Positions 12,166-23,284 of a stretch of 64,000 bases of DNA are shown one piece after another; within the stretch, counting starts at the first letter, position 1; each line of letters starts with the position of its first letter. Source of the DNA: Prorocentrum cordatum (taxonomy: Eukaryota > Sar > Dinophyceae > Prorocentrales > Prorocentraceae). Location of the stretch: assembly GCA_963575745.1 (NCBI GenBank), contig CAUYUJ010018904.1, forward strand, positions 52,501 through 116,500, written 5' to 3'. Both the position numbers and the translations under genes were made by a program. Under the pieces are notes generated by a model. The model was not told the origin of the DNA. It searched no databases and worked only from the letters and a program-made list of their open reading frames with translations.

Positions 12166-13166
12166 CTTGTCGATCTCCTTATCGTTATCTTTATCGATCC
12201 CACGACTCATTATCGATCTCATGATTCATCTCGCTCAATCGATCTCACCATCGATCTCATCATCAAACCATCCACTGATTGTTGTTTACTCTGGTGAAAT
12301 AAAATAGAGAGGGATATTGTGCGCAAGCTATGCGGTGCACTCGACCAGGTGCAAACTATGGTGTGCTATCTTTGTGGTGCAGTATTTGTGGTGCAATCCA
12401 TGTGGTGCAATTTATGTGGGGGCAATCTTTTGGTGCAATCTATGTTGCGCACTCTACGTTGTGCAATCTGTGTGGTACAATCTATGTGGTGCAATCCACT
12501 CTGCTGAACTTGAAGTCGTCATTTCCACTGCTCGCGCAAACATCCCATTCACCCACCCGCAACTTGATTTGCAAAACCTGTTCAGACCGACTACGACGAC
12601 ACCGACGACAACGACTAGGACGACACCGACGACGTCTCCGACGACTTCGACGACGACAACGACGCCGACGACGACGAAGACGACGACGACGCCAACGAAG
12701 GCGACGACGAGGGAGGAGGAAGGACGACGACTGCGACAACGACGACAACGACGACAATGACGAGGGAGGAGGGAGGACGGCGACGACGCGAACGACAACG
12801 AAGGAGGAATGACGGCGACGCCGACGACGACAACGACGAGGGAGGAGGGAAGACGACGACGACAACGACGACGACGGTGACGAAATAGGAGGGACGACGA
12901 CGAGACGCCGACGACGGACGACGACGACGACGTGGGAGGAGGAGGAAGGACGACCACGGCGACAACGACGACGGAAACGACACGACGCCAAAGAGGACGA
13001 CGACGACGAACACGAGAAAAGACAGAGGACGACGTAGGCGACGACGACGACGACGACGCGGGAGGAGGGAGGACGGCGATGACGCCGACGACGACGACGA
13101 CGACGCAAGAGCGCGCGCGCACGCTTTTGTTGAACATCCGTGTTGCGAAACCTTGGGTTTTTGTAT
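12040..13166. repeat. segmental duplication, source-like copy (pairs with 29,174-30,297)
   Basis: About 1,127 bases are nearly identical to 29,174-30,297 in direct orientation (coordinate offset 17,134 falling to 17,131 after a 3-base deletion). They cover the right arm of the inverted repeat, the GTGGTGCAAT stretch and the (GAC)n tract of repeat R copy 2. Similarity stops after TTTTTGTAT at 13,166. Confidence 0.93.
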
Positions 13167-14939
13167 GTTTTTTGGACGCACGATTTTGATATCCTTCCGA
13201 AACCGATGGGTTTTGAAGGTTTTCGGCGTACGCCCGCGACGACGCGCGCGTCTGCACTTCGTCCCGTTTTTTGCAGAAAGGATTCTCGCGACGGCACACG
13301 CGCAAGCGCGTTTGACAGATTTCGACATGCGCGCGCGCGAAGCCCGTTTGGTAACATTTTGTGAAAATCTTGAAAAACCTATGTTTTTTATTAAAAAATC
13401 GCAAGACTTCGCGCGGAAGCTTTTTTAGCGAATCCGTGTTGCGAAACCATGTGTTGTTGCATGTTTTTGGGAAACTCGATTGCGAAATCCTTCCGGCACT
13501 GAAAAGTTTTTGAAGGATTTCGGCATGCGCGCGCGACGACGCGCGCGTGTGCACTTCGGCCTATTTTTGCAAAGGGTTCGCGAAAACGTGTTATGTTAGA
13601 AGAAAACATGTCACCGCATAATGTTTTTCTCACAAGGGAACCTCAGGGGGCGGGAACCCGGCCTAGCTGGGATGGTACGATTTCATATTTAGGATGGGCA
13701 TGTGGTCAGAATCGTATATGATTGACAGACCCGAAAGAGGAGCTGATAAGTCCGGGGGGGGGGTACAGTCAATTTAGAAAGGAAAATGAATTTCTGTTCG
13801 CAGTGAATTGTCAACCCCACTGCTCGCGCAATCAGCCCACCCACCCACCGGCAACTTGACTTGCGAAACACATGCGGTGTCGATTGCGATGACTGCTTGG
13901 CGTTGGCTGGTCCATCTCTCCGGCTGCGCCAACCCAAGCACGCGCGCGCAGCGGCCAGCTAGTTTGGTGCGACCGACGCGGCCGCGGTGGCGCTGACCGC
14001 TAGGCACGCCCCAGCGGGCATTTCAGTGCGAGTCGGCGACTTGGGCGGGCGCGGTATCATGGCAACGTTGACAACGGTAGACACACTGATTATCATAGCG
14101 ATGCTTGTGACGATGTTGACAATGACGACGGCGCGGCCAGTGCGGGCGCCGATGCTGATCACGCCAGCGACGATGACGGCGTCCTCGCGTCGGTGATGCG
14201 GATTTTGGGAAGAGTTCGACGTGCGCGCGCGGCGGACGCGCGAGTGGCCCGCATGGTACCATTTGACACGGATCGTGCCCCCTCAGCGCGCGCGCAAGGG
14301 CGCGCGAATGACCTCAGCATGCGGCGCCAATGGCCCAGTCGGCAAACGTCCATGAACATGCTGAAAACCCTATGGTTTTCTGAGGGATCCGCAAGAACGC
14401 AACAGCACGTTTTTTTGAAAACCGGCGTTGTGAAACCATGTGTTGTTTTACATGTTTTTTGGGGGCACTCGGTTTCGAAACCGCCCCGAAACCGAAGGTT
14501 TTGAAGGGCTTCGGCATGCGCGCGCGACGACGCGCGCTCGTGCACTTCGTCTCAGCTTTCGCAAGGTGCCCTTGAAAAAAAATGAATTTGATGACCGAGT
14601 GTTCGCTCATATTTTTTGCAAAAGATGGCGGGGGGTGATACCGTCTCGGCTGGGATGGTATGAATTCATATTTAAGATGGACGATGGGGCATAATCGTAT
14701 GTAAAATGCAACACGAAAAAGGGGAACGGATATTTACGGCCTTGGGAGGGTGGTGGAGTCCATTCTCTTTTAGAAAGAAGACTCTGGGTGGTGCAGTCTA
14801 CGTGGTGCCATAAATACGGTGCAATCGACGTTGTGCAATTGAGGCGGTGACGGGGTGGCGACGGCGACAGCATAGCCGCCAAACCGACAATCAGGCCCAG
14901 GCGACGGGCAGCGACGAGGAGGCGACGGGGCGGTGATGG

Positions 14940-15310
14940 CGACGGCAATGCAAAGCAATGCAAAGCAAATCAATGCAAAACACTACATAGCAATGCGAAT
15001 CAATATCAAGGTTCATATACATATATACGATCACAATTCAAAACGGTACAGCACAACGGAATGGCGCATCATCGCGATGCAAAGCAACGCAATGGCAAAG
15101 CAATGCAATCCAGTGCAGTGCAACGCAAGGCAGCAGCGCACATCAATGCGAAACAATGCATCGCAATGCGAAACAATGCAACGCACATCAAAGCAATGCA
15201 ATTCAGAGCAATGCAAACCAATACAAAAAAACGCAAAGCGATCCAGCACAAGGCAGAGCAAGGCAATGTACTGCAACACAAAGCAATGCAACGTCATACG
15301 TTGCAACGCA
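14940..15310. repeat. AATGC/GCAAA pentamer-rich tract
   Basis: Dense irregular repetition of CAATGCAAAGCAATG-type words. It is flanked by two GC-rich patches (14,840-14,940 and 15,370-15,445) that share GGCGGCGACGGGG-type phrases. Confidence 0.75.
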
Positions 15311-15534
15311 ACGACACCATGGCCACCAGACCGACAGCCAAGACCAATTCCTTATAATGTATGTGGTGCAATCAAACGGCGGCGACGGGCGGCGATGAGG
15401 CGGCGACGGGGCGGCGACCACCACAATATAACCGCCATACCGCCCGGGTCCCCAGTGCAAGCACTGTTTGGGGATTCTCTCCATGTGTGTATTACTAAGT
15501 GTGTAATTCACATGCGCATATACATAATCATATA

Positions 15535-15640
15535 CACATAGAAATACAATCAAACATACACACAACTATATACATATAGTTGTGTATATATACACACACA
15601 TATATATACATATATATGTATGCACATATAAAGATGGGCC
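15535..15640. repeat. (TA/CA)n microsatellite
   Basis: CATATACACA/TATATACATA tract with partial dyad symmetry. Confidence 0.85.
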
Positions 15641-15759
15641 CTCGGGAGACCCGCCCCCTAGGATTCAATGAGCTGATTTTTCCTTCGCGAGCCGCGCGCC
15701 CCTGGGTCGGGGATTTGCTCAATTTTTCATTGGCAACTGACGGGAAGCCTGTTCAAATC

Positions 15760-16735
15760 CAAATGTGGCTCCTCCGGATCTGGGACCTTTTTTTTGTGTC
15801 TTCTTTTTCTTCTTCTCTGATTGCACTCCTGGCAACATCTGGCCCAATTGCAATCAGGATTCTTTGGGTCTGGGATCTGCTCAATTCCGACCGAGATCCT
15901 ACATAACCGGATTTAAACTTTATAGGAACCCGTTGGATATGGGATCTGCTCCGTTTGTATAGACCTTTGCCTGGAAGCCCTCTTGAGCTCGACAAACATC
16001 CTCTGGATCTGGGGCCACTGCCATCGCATTAGGCTTCGATTATAACTCATGAGGAATGCTGTGGGTCTGGGGCCTGGCTCATTTTAATGAAATTTCAAAA
16101 AAACGTAGTTGAATCTAATAGGGATCCGTCCTCCGAATCTCTAATTTTATATTCCTCTTCCTCATCAGGGGGGCGAACAACAGCGGCAACAACAACAGGA
16201 TCATGATAACTAATAATGGGCAGGGGAACCACAAAATAAAAACGGCGGCAACGGGAGCGGATGAGGAATGGTCATGCGACAAGCGAACGGACAAAAGAGG
16301 AGGAGGAGAACGATGAAGTAATACAGAAGAGGAACGCGGACCTGAGGAAGATGACGGCGACGTTTTCTGAACTATGGCGCTCGTGACTGTCTCCATGGAC
16401 CTGCATTAACTAGGGGCCCTGAACGTCTGAAATCTGCTCCATTCCTAATGGAACGTCGCCAGAATCTTCCGATATAACAAGAATATTGTGGATATGTGAT
16501 GTGTTCCGCTCGTTTCGATTGCAGCACGATGAGAACCCTGCTCGAATTCAACAGGGATCTTCACGATCTGGGAGATGCGCAATTTCAACTACAATCCGAT
16601 TCGAATTCTATTCAACATCAATCGGGCTCCTGAATCGGAAATCTGCTCCGTATCTATTGACGGCTGGTGAAAGCCCTGTTCGAAACCAACAAGACTCCAC
16701 TGGATCTGGGATCTGCTCTTTGGCTTTGCCGGCCA
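15760..16735. repeat. imperfect ~70-75-bp repeat marked by GGATCTGGGATCTGCTC
   Basis: The phrase GG(A/G)T(C/A)TGGGATCTGCTC and a linked AA(T/C)C(C/A)GATT..A.TT phrase recur roughly every 70-75 bases. Clear units lie near 15,770, 15,865, 15,935, 16,005, 16,065, 16,425, 16,560, 16,640 and 16,700. A non-repeat interval lies at about 16,140-16,400. No coding function is visible. Confidence 0.6.
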
Positions 16736-16739
16736 TCCG

Positions 16740-17490
16740 CATTCAATAAGAGCGCCTAAAGGGACCAACGACGCATCCTATAGCAATTGACGGGGCCAGA
16801 GGGCAGAAAGGGAGGCGGACGATGGCCCTGAAAGCCAAACAACCACAAAGAATACCACAACACACACACACAACGAACCTGACGTGCTGGAGGCAGAAGC
16901 CACAGGACAACCAATGGAAAACAACAGAAACCCACACAACCAAAGCTTCCACGGATAATGCTGGGTTTCACTTCGAACCTTTCCCTTCGAGCGACTTTTT
17001 TACGACGACGTGGGAGCGGTTACGGATGAAACTGATTTCACAGATGGGAGTGTTCACGTGTGGCGGGTGCGACCACACCAGCAACGCCGAAGCCCTGACT
17101 GGCACCGCCGTACCCGCATTAAAATTAAATACATTCCTTGCTCATCGCTGCAGTGCCGAACTGCCTCTTGCCTGCTGTGCATGGCCTGTCGCTACAACGG
17201 TGCAGCACGCTTGGCGCGGGCTGGCATGCGCTGTGCGTTGGAAATCCCTGAAGGCGGCCCAGGGAGGTGACCCCGCACCGACCAGAGCCGAAGACTTACA
17301 GACAAGCTGTTCGTATGGAGCGTGGCAACAAAAAGAAGGTCCTGCTATGGCGGGCGACGAAAGAGGGGGAAGGAAGTGTTCCTCATCTCCTACTCCTCGA
17401 GGATAGCAGGAAAGAGGGAGAGTAAATAGGAGTCTAGCTACGGCTCTGAACGAGGGGGCATTAGAAAGGGCCTCTTGGGGCACATCAAGA
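16740..17490. other. unassigned sequence with a 194-codon plus-strand frame
   Basis: A plus-strand frame at 16,822-17,406 begins MALKAKQPQRIP and contains FTCGGCDHTS, but no domain is recognisable. Composition is less repetitive than its surroundings. It lies beside the LINE-type remnant and could be part of another decayed element. Confidence 0.25.
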
Positions 17491-17493
17491 AAA

Positions 17494-19347
17494 TCAAAAT
17501 TCAGCGGCCTCCTCATCAGCGGCTAGATCGAAGGCGCGTGCCTCAGGATAAGCACTATCCGAAGGGAGGTCGCCTGTCTGCTGTGTGAGATCAGTCTCGG
17601 GAGCTACCTTCGGCCTCACTGCAGGGAGTGTGCCGCCAGATACAAATCGAATCATCCTGTCATTCGTCGGAAATGGTCCAGCCGTATCGATATCTCCTCC
17701 TCCAGCCAGCCCGCTGGGGCTGGGCCCAGGTGGTGCTTCGCGATCCCTTCCGAGCGTAGGCCAGCGAGCAGGAGGCCTCGCCCCTGCCAGTCCTTGGCGC
17801 CAAGGATCAGCTTGGCGGCGTTCGGGTCGTGCGTCTTGTCGACGCGCCGGAAGGCGACTTCGGTCTGGAGGGTCTCTACGTCGATCAGTGGCTCGAGCTG
17901 AGGGTCCTCTGGCTGGCATTTCTCGAGGTACTCTTCGATCTCTTTGCGAACTCGACCTCCCGCTTCGCATGTCAATGGCCCCATCCAGCATGGCGAGGGC
18001 GAGTGCGGGGGTCGGTGGGCCTAGAATTTTGAGCGCCTCGGTGTCCTTGTTGGTGCGGTAGTTGTGACCCGTGTCTTGAAGCCCTCGAGTTCCGTCGAAA
18101 TATGGGAGACTGTTGGGCGGTTGTTTGGTAGCGTCCATGTGTCGGCCACCGTGCACATGATCATCCGTATTTTTTGAATGTTCTGGAGTGTAAGTGTCAT
18201 CAGCGAGGTGAGCAGCATCTGCATGTTCTTGTCTTTGTTCGTCCGCTGCTTGTCGGTGTGCTGTCTTCGATGGGCTCGTCGCCCGCCTCTGCGTCGAGCA
18301 CGGCGCGGCTCGTTCTGTGGCTCTTCCACGTCCATGTCGTCGTCCTCCTGGTCCGCTGCTGGCGTCGGTTGGCCCTTGTTGCCCTTGGTCCCCTCGACCT
18401 TGCGTCGGCGCTGGGGTGGTTCGTCGGCTTTGGAGTCGTTGCCAGAGGTGCCAGACTTGGTCAAGGGCGGTAGCGGGCCTCTCCACGGGGCACGTGCTCC
18501 GCGTCGCGGTGCTGCTTTGGGCTGAGCTATGTTCGGCGCCGCCGCTGGTGGCGTGCTGCTGTCCGCTGCTGAGGCCATCTGGTGGGGCTGGCGTCGGGCT
18601 GCGGGCTGGTTCTGCTGGTCGTGGAGGTCGCGGTAGCGTTGGCGTGGGCGCCAAGGCTGTGGTAGTCGCACTGCTAGTGTCGTGCGTAGGTAGTGGTCGT
18701 CGATGTTGCGGCCGCCGAGCTCGTGAAGTCGTCGATGCTGTGGCTGAAGCTCGAATGTGTGTGCCCAGCTGGAGCGTCGCTGTCTGCCGGATATCTTGTC
18801 GGAGCAGAGCGGCGTCGGATGGTCGCCGCAGTGGGGCGGCGAGGAATCGCTTAGGCACTGTCGGCCCGCGCGGGCGTGCCTCCCTCGCCGAGCGAGGCAA
18901 TGTCTTGAGCCAAGGGCCACGCGGCGACGGAGGGATGTGCGTGCGGAGGTGGGATCGGAGCTCGTCGATGTCGTAATATTCTCGCTGGCAATCGATGTTG
19001 GGGCTGATGTGTTCGAGCGGACATCGCGTGGCAGTGGTAGGCTGCCGCGTGTGCGCGTGGAGGGTGCGATCGATGAAGCATCGCCCTTCGATCCAGGACC
19101 GTCGGCGATGGGTCTGGCAATATTTAATAGAACCATAGACACTATCACAAACCAAGCATTTGTTGTCGAGAGTGATCGTGGATAAAATAGTGGGGGCTCC
19201 GTGTCCTGGGAGTGCTGCTGTTGTTTGATGTGCAATGAGCGCAGAGAACGTGCGGGAGGCCTTGATGCAGCCCTCGATGTTGCAGACGAACGGGTTCGGA
19301 TCCTCGGGGTCGCCGTCGGGGTCTCCCAGAGGGGTCTCGGGTGGCAA
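17494..19347 (-). pseudogene. LINE-type element remnant: C2H2-finger and downstream protein part
   Basis: The frame starts MPPETPLGDPDG. Its N-terminus has two Cys/His clusters: CNIEGC...ALIAH and CLVCDSVYG....CQTH. Together with the RNase H-like part just upstream on the same strand, this fits the C-terminal half of a non-LTR retrotransposon polyprotein. The sense reading then changes frame twice. Around 18,330-18,070 the +1 frame carries an acidic/basic linker and a helical stretch (QMLLTSLMTLTLQNIQKIR). Around 18,060-17,985 the first frame resumes. From 17,984 to 17,652 the other frame carries VRKEIEEYLEKCQPEDPQLE. The protein is therefore broken by at least three frameshifts. The LINE assignment rests on domain order, not on a visible reverse transcriptase. 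Confidence 0.5.
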
Positions 19348-19485
19348 GTGGTGGTGACCTGGCGGGGCCCAAGACTGCGAGACGTACGCCTGCCGTAGGT
19401 AGCTGAAATCGATATGCCGGAATGCCTCCTGGATCTCGAGGTCCCTGAAAATCTTCCGAATGTCGTCGTCATCGCGTCCTCGCCG

Positions 19486-20520
19486 CTAGCACGTCGCTTT
19501 ATGCCTTTGTCTTCTTCTTCTTTCGGACGCCTCTAGCCACGCCGTGACAGGCCACCACGCAAATGTTATGAATATACAAAGTTGTGCTGAACTCTGCCGC
19601 GCTTTACAATGGCATTCTGATGTATCAGCCGGGATATCGAGCAGACTGCGTCCTCTAAGGCCATGGTTTCCGCTGTGAAGGGGCGAAAAAGGCGGGCTCA
19701 TGTAAGTTCCACTCATAGCGATAGGGAAAATGTGGCGATGACCTTCACGCCATACAGCTGCTTCGGCATACCAGGCCGCAGCTGAGCAGGAGCCTGCGCG
19801 TGTCCCCCCATCTGAATGAATGATGTAATTTGCTTCAAGAACACTAAAATCTCCTAGAGTTGGCGGGGCGTCTTTCCGCCAGCTGGTCCCTACATCCATG
19901 GTGTGATTTACAAGGAAGTCGGCGATGCGATTGTTCTCGCGACGGTGCCATAAGATGGGATCCCCTGTCTCTGACGCTGGGGGCCATCCAGCATCGATCA
20001 ACTTAAAGATCTGCCTGGTGATCCTTTCAAACGCCGGTGTGAGCCCAGGTGCATTCAGCGGCACGTGCCCGCACGTCATTTCTGCTAGAGGTTTGCAGTC
20101 TACTACGAATACGAAGCAATTGCAAATACGGTGGAACTCCATGTCGGGCTGTTCGTCCCCGTGCTGATCCGGACACCCATCCAAAGTACGATGGAGAGTC
20201 TTGTTCCGCTTGTCAGGGCCGACCGGGATGTCTACGTGAACGTCCTGTGCACCTCGGCCACGGTTGGGAAGCTGCCATTGCGTACAAAGTGAAGCTTTAA
20301 ATTCGTCCAACTGTTTATTCCAACACTCGTACGAATCACACCTGTCGCGTCTCGAACGCCAGTCTGTCCCGAAGGCATCGCAGAAGATGTCCTCCCACTC
20401 GCGCCTGTGGCCGAATCCTGCATGCACGATGCCCTTTGCCCAGCGCTGCTTCTTGAAGTCCTTGATTCCTTCCCAAAAGAGACGGTCGCGGTAACCTCTT
20501 AACAAAACCAGATAGTTCAC
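19486..20520 (-). pseudogene. LINE-type element remnant: tandem RNase H-like region
   Basis: The 344-codon frame shows FVVDCKPLAEM and, further on, WHRRENNRIADFLVN, which together look like a C-terminal RNase H half. It is followed by NYIIHSDGGTRAGS, the start of a second RNase H-like fold. About 30 residues later the sense reading moves +1 near 19,695. There TAETMALEDAVCSISRLIH continues the RNase H pattern (Glu of motif 2) and stops at about 19,565. The N-terminal part (WEDIFCDAFGTDWRSRRDRC) resembles linker sequence between RT and RNase H of LINE proteins. The upstream RT is missing, so the copy is 5'-truncated at about 20,520. Confidence 0.55.
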
Positions 20521-21335
20521 CCCGCTGGGCGAAGTAAGCTGTCGCTCCCGCTACGCTTCGTCGAAGATGGCTCGCAAAACCTTGTGGTGAATAGGGGCGT
20601 GGCCGTGCTGAACAAACCAATTTTGTGTTTCCAATGGTTTCTGCTTTTTAGTGTCATCCGCCTTCTCCCCCTCCCCCTCCTCACTCCTCGTAGGGTGTCC
20701 CTTCGAACGTTTCCCGTCGGACGGTTTCTCCTGTGTTTGTGCCCCTCCTTATGGTTTTCCCACAGTTTCCGTCGCCAAGACTTCACTTTGTTTGTTTTGT
20801 GCTTTCCTTCGTGTTTTTGTTTTCAAACCACCAGCTGCAATAATGATAACAGCTGGAGATGAGAGGGGAGGAGGAGGAGAGTGGAGAAGAGGGGAAGGCA
20901 GAGTGAAGCCGCGCATGAAGGCAGAGTGGAGGAGGAGGACGGGGACCCTTGACAATCGACTCCCCCTGCTCAGTTTTTCAAGGGGGCGGGGACACCCCAG
21001 GACCCACGGATATACATATGTGAACCAATACACATGTTATATCGCCAAGGTGGTTACTGCATTTTCGCTAGAACAGCTACTGCAGACGAGGGCAAGGATC
21101 TTGTCAAAGACGTTGACGACGACGGCGGCACTTCGCAGCTTGAGGATCACCGTGCGCCGCGCACTCGTTGGGGGCCTGCCGCCTAAGCCAGGCCACTGAG
21201 GCGAGGGAGCGGAAAGTGGAAAAGAGCAGGGACTGGAGCACCGCGAATCAACGGAACTGTTGCGCCCTGACAGTGGCTGAATCGTGTCAGGAGACTGGGA
21301 GACTGGTCCTGGACTTCAAGCGCGCGAGCCCTTGG
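20521..21335. other. unassigned sequence
   Basis: About 0.8 kb with a T-rich part (20,600-20,840) and a GGA patch (20,865-20,940). No gene recognised. Confidence 0.4.
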
Positions 21336-21800
21336 AACTGTCGTAAGCTTGGAAACGGTTGTGCGCAGCGCGAGGTTGAGAGCCACATGTTGAAAAGGAG
21401 CCGCCCTCAATCCTCGAAACTGCTTCAGACTGTGATGGCGAACCTGCGCGGCGCTGGAGCGAGAATCACATGTTGAAGAAACCGCGCGTCCTCCAGGATG
21501 GAAGCTGCTGCCAGCTGTTAAAACGAATGCGCACGCGCCAAAACGAAAGCCACACGCAAGAGTGACCCTGGGTAAGAGTGACCTTTGGTGCGCGGCTTTG
21601 GGGGGGCCGCGGGGGGACCAAACTCAGGCGCGCAAGACGCTACTATCGCATCGCAATCGGTGATCGGGGGACCCCATTGTGCCCGCACCAAAGGTGACTC
21701 CAGCGAAAGGTCACTCTTACGCCTAGTCGAGAAACGAAAACCACACCTTGAAAAGGAAGCGCCCTCCGCCCGTGAAGCTGCTGCAGATGTCAAAAAACTC
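21336..21800. repeat. dispersed copy of the ~82-bp repeat family
   Basis: Contains CCGCCCTCAATCC and CTGCGCGGCGCTGGAGCGAG spaced as in the 3.5-6.0 kb array, plus CACCGCGAATCAACGGAA from the head of the 0.9 kb unit (about 21,239). Inside lies a short inverted pair built on AAGAGTGACCTTTGGTGCG (21,569-21,590) and its complement at about 21,679-21,718. This is the reverse-complement edge of a ~150 bp insert. Confidence 0.6.
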
Positions 21801-21917
21801 GGGATCAGACGTGGCGGGGAGGCCTCGAGCAACACGCCCGGTCGGCCCTGCGGACACGTCGGGGGGTGCGACAGGGTTGAGCTGTTTAGAGTGAGCAGTG
21901 ACAGAGGATGAGAGGAA

Positions 21918-22030
21918 GGAAAGGAGGAGGAGGAGGAGGGGGAGGAGGAGGAGGGGGAGGAGGAGGGGGAGGAGGGGGAGGGGGAGGAGGAGGATGAGGA
22001 GGAGGAGGATGAGGAGGAGGAGGAGGAATA
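21918..22030. repeat. (GGA)n microsatellite
   Basis: GGA runs with GGGGAGGAGG interruptions. Confidence 0.9.
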
Positions 22031-22049
22031 CGAGGATGCGGGTGGACAA

Positions 22050-22482
22050 CAGCAGGAGGGGCTAGCTCGTCCAACTTCGCGCGTCGCGCCGCGTGACACG
22101 GGCCGCGCGCGCTCCTATCTGCGAGCCCTCGCGCCGCCTCTCCGGAGAGGGGCAGTTCTGTGGCACCGGCCGCGGCGCGCGCAGCGCCATCCTCTTCGCG
22201 CCCCCCCGCTGGGGGGCCCGAAGAGGGGCAGGGAGAGCCCGCGACGATCGAATGGAATCGGATCGGCGGAGATCGGCGGCCGAGTCGGGAAAAGTCGACT
22301 CGGCGGAGATCGGCAGGCTAGCAGGCCTCCCACGGAATCCGACATCGAACCGGATCGGACTCCATCGAAACATCGAATCGAATCGGATCGGGGGAATCGA
22401 GATGAGCCTCCTCGGGTGCAACCTGCGGTCGGACGGACGTCGGGACATCGAATCGACTCGACTCGGGAAATCGAATCGACTC
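22050..22482. other. left flank of E1, GATCGGA/GAATCGA-rich
   Basis: GC-rich sequence that from about 22,250 onward repeats ATCGGATCGG and ATCGAATCGA words irregularly. No gene seen. A phrase CCTCGGGTGCA(A/G)CCTGCGGTCGG at 22,407 recurs at about 28,632, just outside the other end of E1. Confidence 0.5.
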
Positions 22483-22543
22483 GAAAACACTATCGACGAC
22501 CCCGCTGCCTGACTGGGAGACTCTGGGACAAGTCCAAATCCCC
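22483..22543 (-). repeat. E1 B2 terminal repeat
   Basis: Matches B1 (23,094-23,183) from GAAAACACTATCGACGACC to CAAGTCCAAATCCCC, but lacks a 26-base internal segment. It ends in a hairpin of its own: GCCTGACTGGG (22,507) pairs with CCCCAGTCAGGC (22,541), with a loop of ~23 bases. Confidence 0.75.
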
Positions 22544-22593
22544 AGTCAGGCGATCGCCGAAAACCGAACCCCCACCACCAGGGCGGGCGGGCG

Positions 22594-22786
22594 GGAAAAA
22601 CCGAACACCGAGCAGCCGGCACCAAGAAGACCGCCCCCAGCGGCCCACCGAGGGAGCGCGCCGCCTGTGACCAACTCCGCGGGCACCATGGCCGCGAGCA
22701 CACGGCAACCGAGCCCCCGAAAGGGAACTGCGGCGCCACCGCCCCCAAGGGCAAAGACGACGACGACGCCGACGACAGACAGACAG

Positions 22787-22872
<86 letters not shown>

Positions 22873-23098
22873 CAACGGCCCAGAGAGACCGACGGACAAC
22901 CGCGACCTCACCGAGGCCCCCAGGCGCGTGAGAAGCAACACCGCCGACGGGAAGCGCCGCCAGGCACCGCCAGCTCCACCAGGAGCACCCACTTTGGGAT
23001 AAGGCGAGTGAGCAAAGAAGCGGAGGAGTACATAGACAACTCCGGCCGCTCGTTGTTTTCTCGCGCTGAAAACGCTACGCGTTTTCGCGCGGAGAAAA
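22594..23098 (-). repeat. E1 A2 repeat with (GACA)n tract
   Basis: Near-identical to A1 at 28,092-28,609. It contains a (GACA)n·(TGTC)n tract at 22,768-22,872 and ends (23,066-23,098) in the hairpin GAAAACG-ctacg-CGTTTTC followed by GGAGAAAA. The AAAA overlaps the start of B1. Confidence 0.85.
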
Positions 23099-23183
23099 CA
23101 CTATCGACGACCTCCGCGGGAGCAGTGGGACGCGACAGACCCCGCTGCCTGACTGGGAGACTCTGGGACAAGTCCAAATCCCC
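23094..23183 (-). repeat. E1 B1 repeat
   Basis: Lies 100 bases downstream of the YR stop codon and repeats as B2. Starts GAAAACACTATCGACGACC. Confidence 0.75.
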
Positions 23184-23284
23184 GCTGCACCCAGACCTCC
23201 CAGGCGGAAGCTGACTACGCGTTGCCTGTGAAGCAAGAGAGAATCTTTTTGGAACCACAGCCAGGCCCAATGCACCAAGAAAGT

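Larger units (their letters stand above)
10693..14720. repeat. dispersed repeat family R: three diverged copies (~10.69-11.70, 12.30-13.69, 13.79-14.72 kb)
   Basis: Each copy shares a block containing CACTGCTCGCGCAA and ACCCGCAACTTG. Copies 1 and 2 begin with a GTGGTGCAAT-rich stretch. Copies 1 and 3 share a ~300 bp block with CGCGGTATCATGGC and GCCGATGCTGATCACG. In copy 2 this block is replaced by a long (GAC)n tract at 12,590-13,110. All copies have a tail with GCATGCGCGCGCGACGACGCGCGC and, in copies 2 and 3, a TGGTA(C/T)GA-TTCATATTTA phrase. The GTGGTGCAAT phrase also appears near 14,790. A fourth partial copy is at 29,430-30,297. Frames in it are low-complexity. The type of element is unknown. 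Confidence 0.65.

Noticed and set aside
22768-22872. (GACA)n as a stand-alone sex-linked Bkm-type satellite
   Set aside because: It is confined to the A repeats of the retroelements and duplicated with them.
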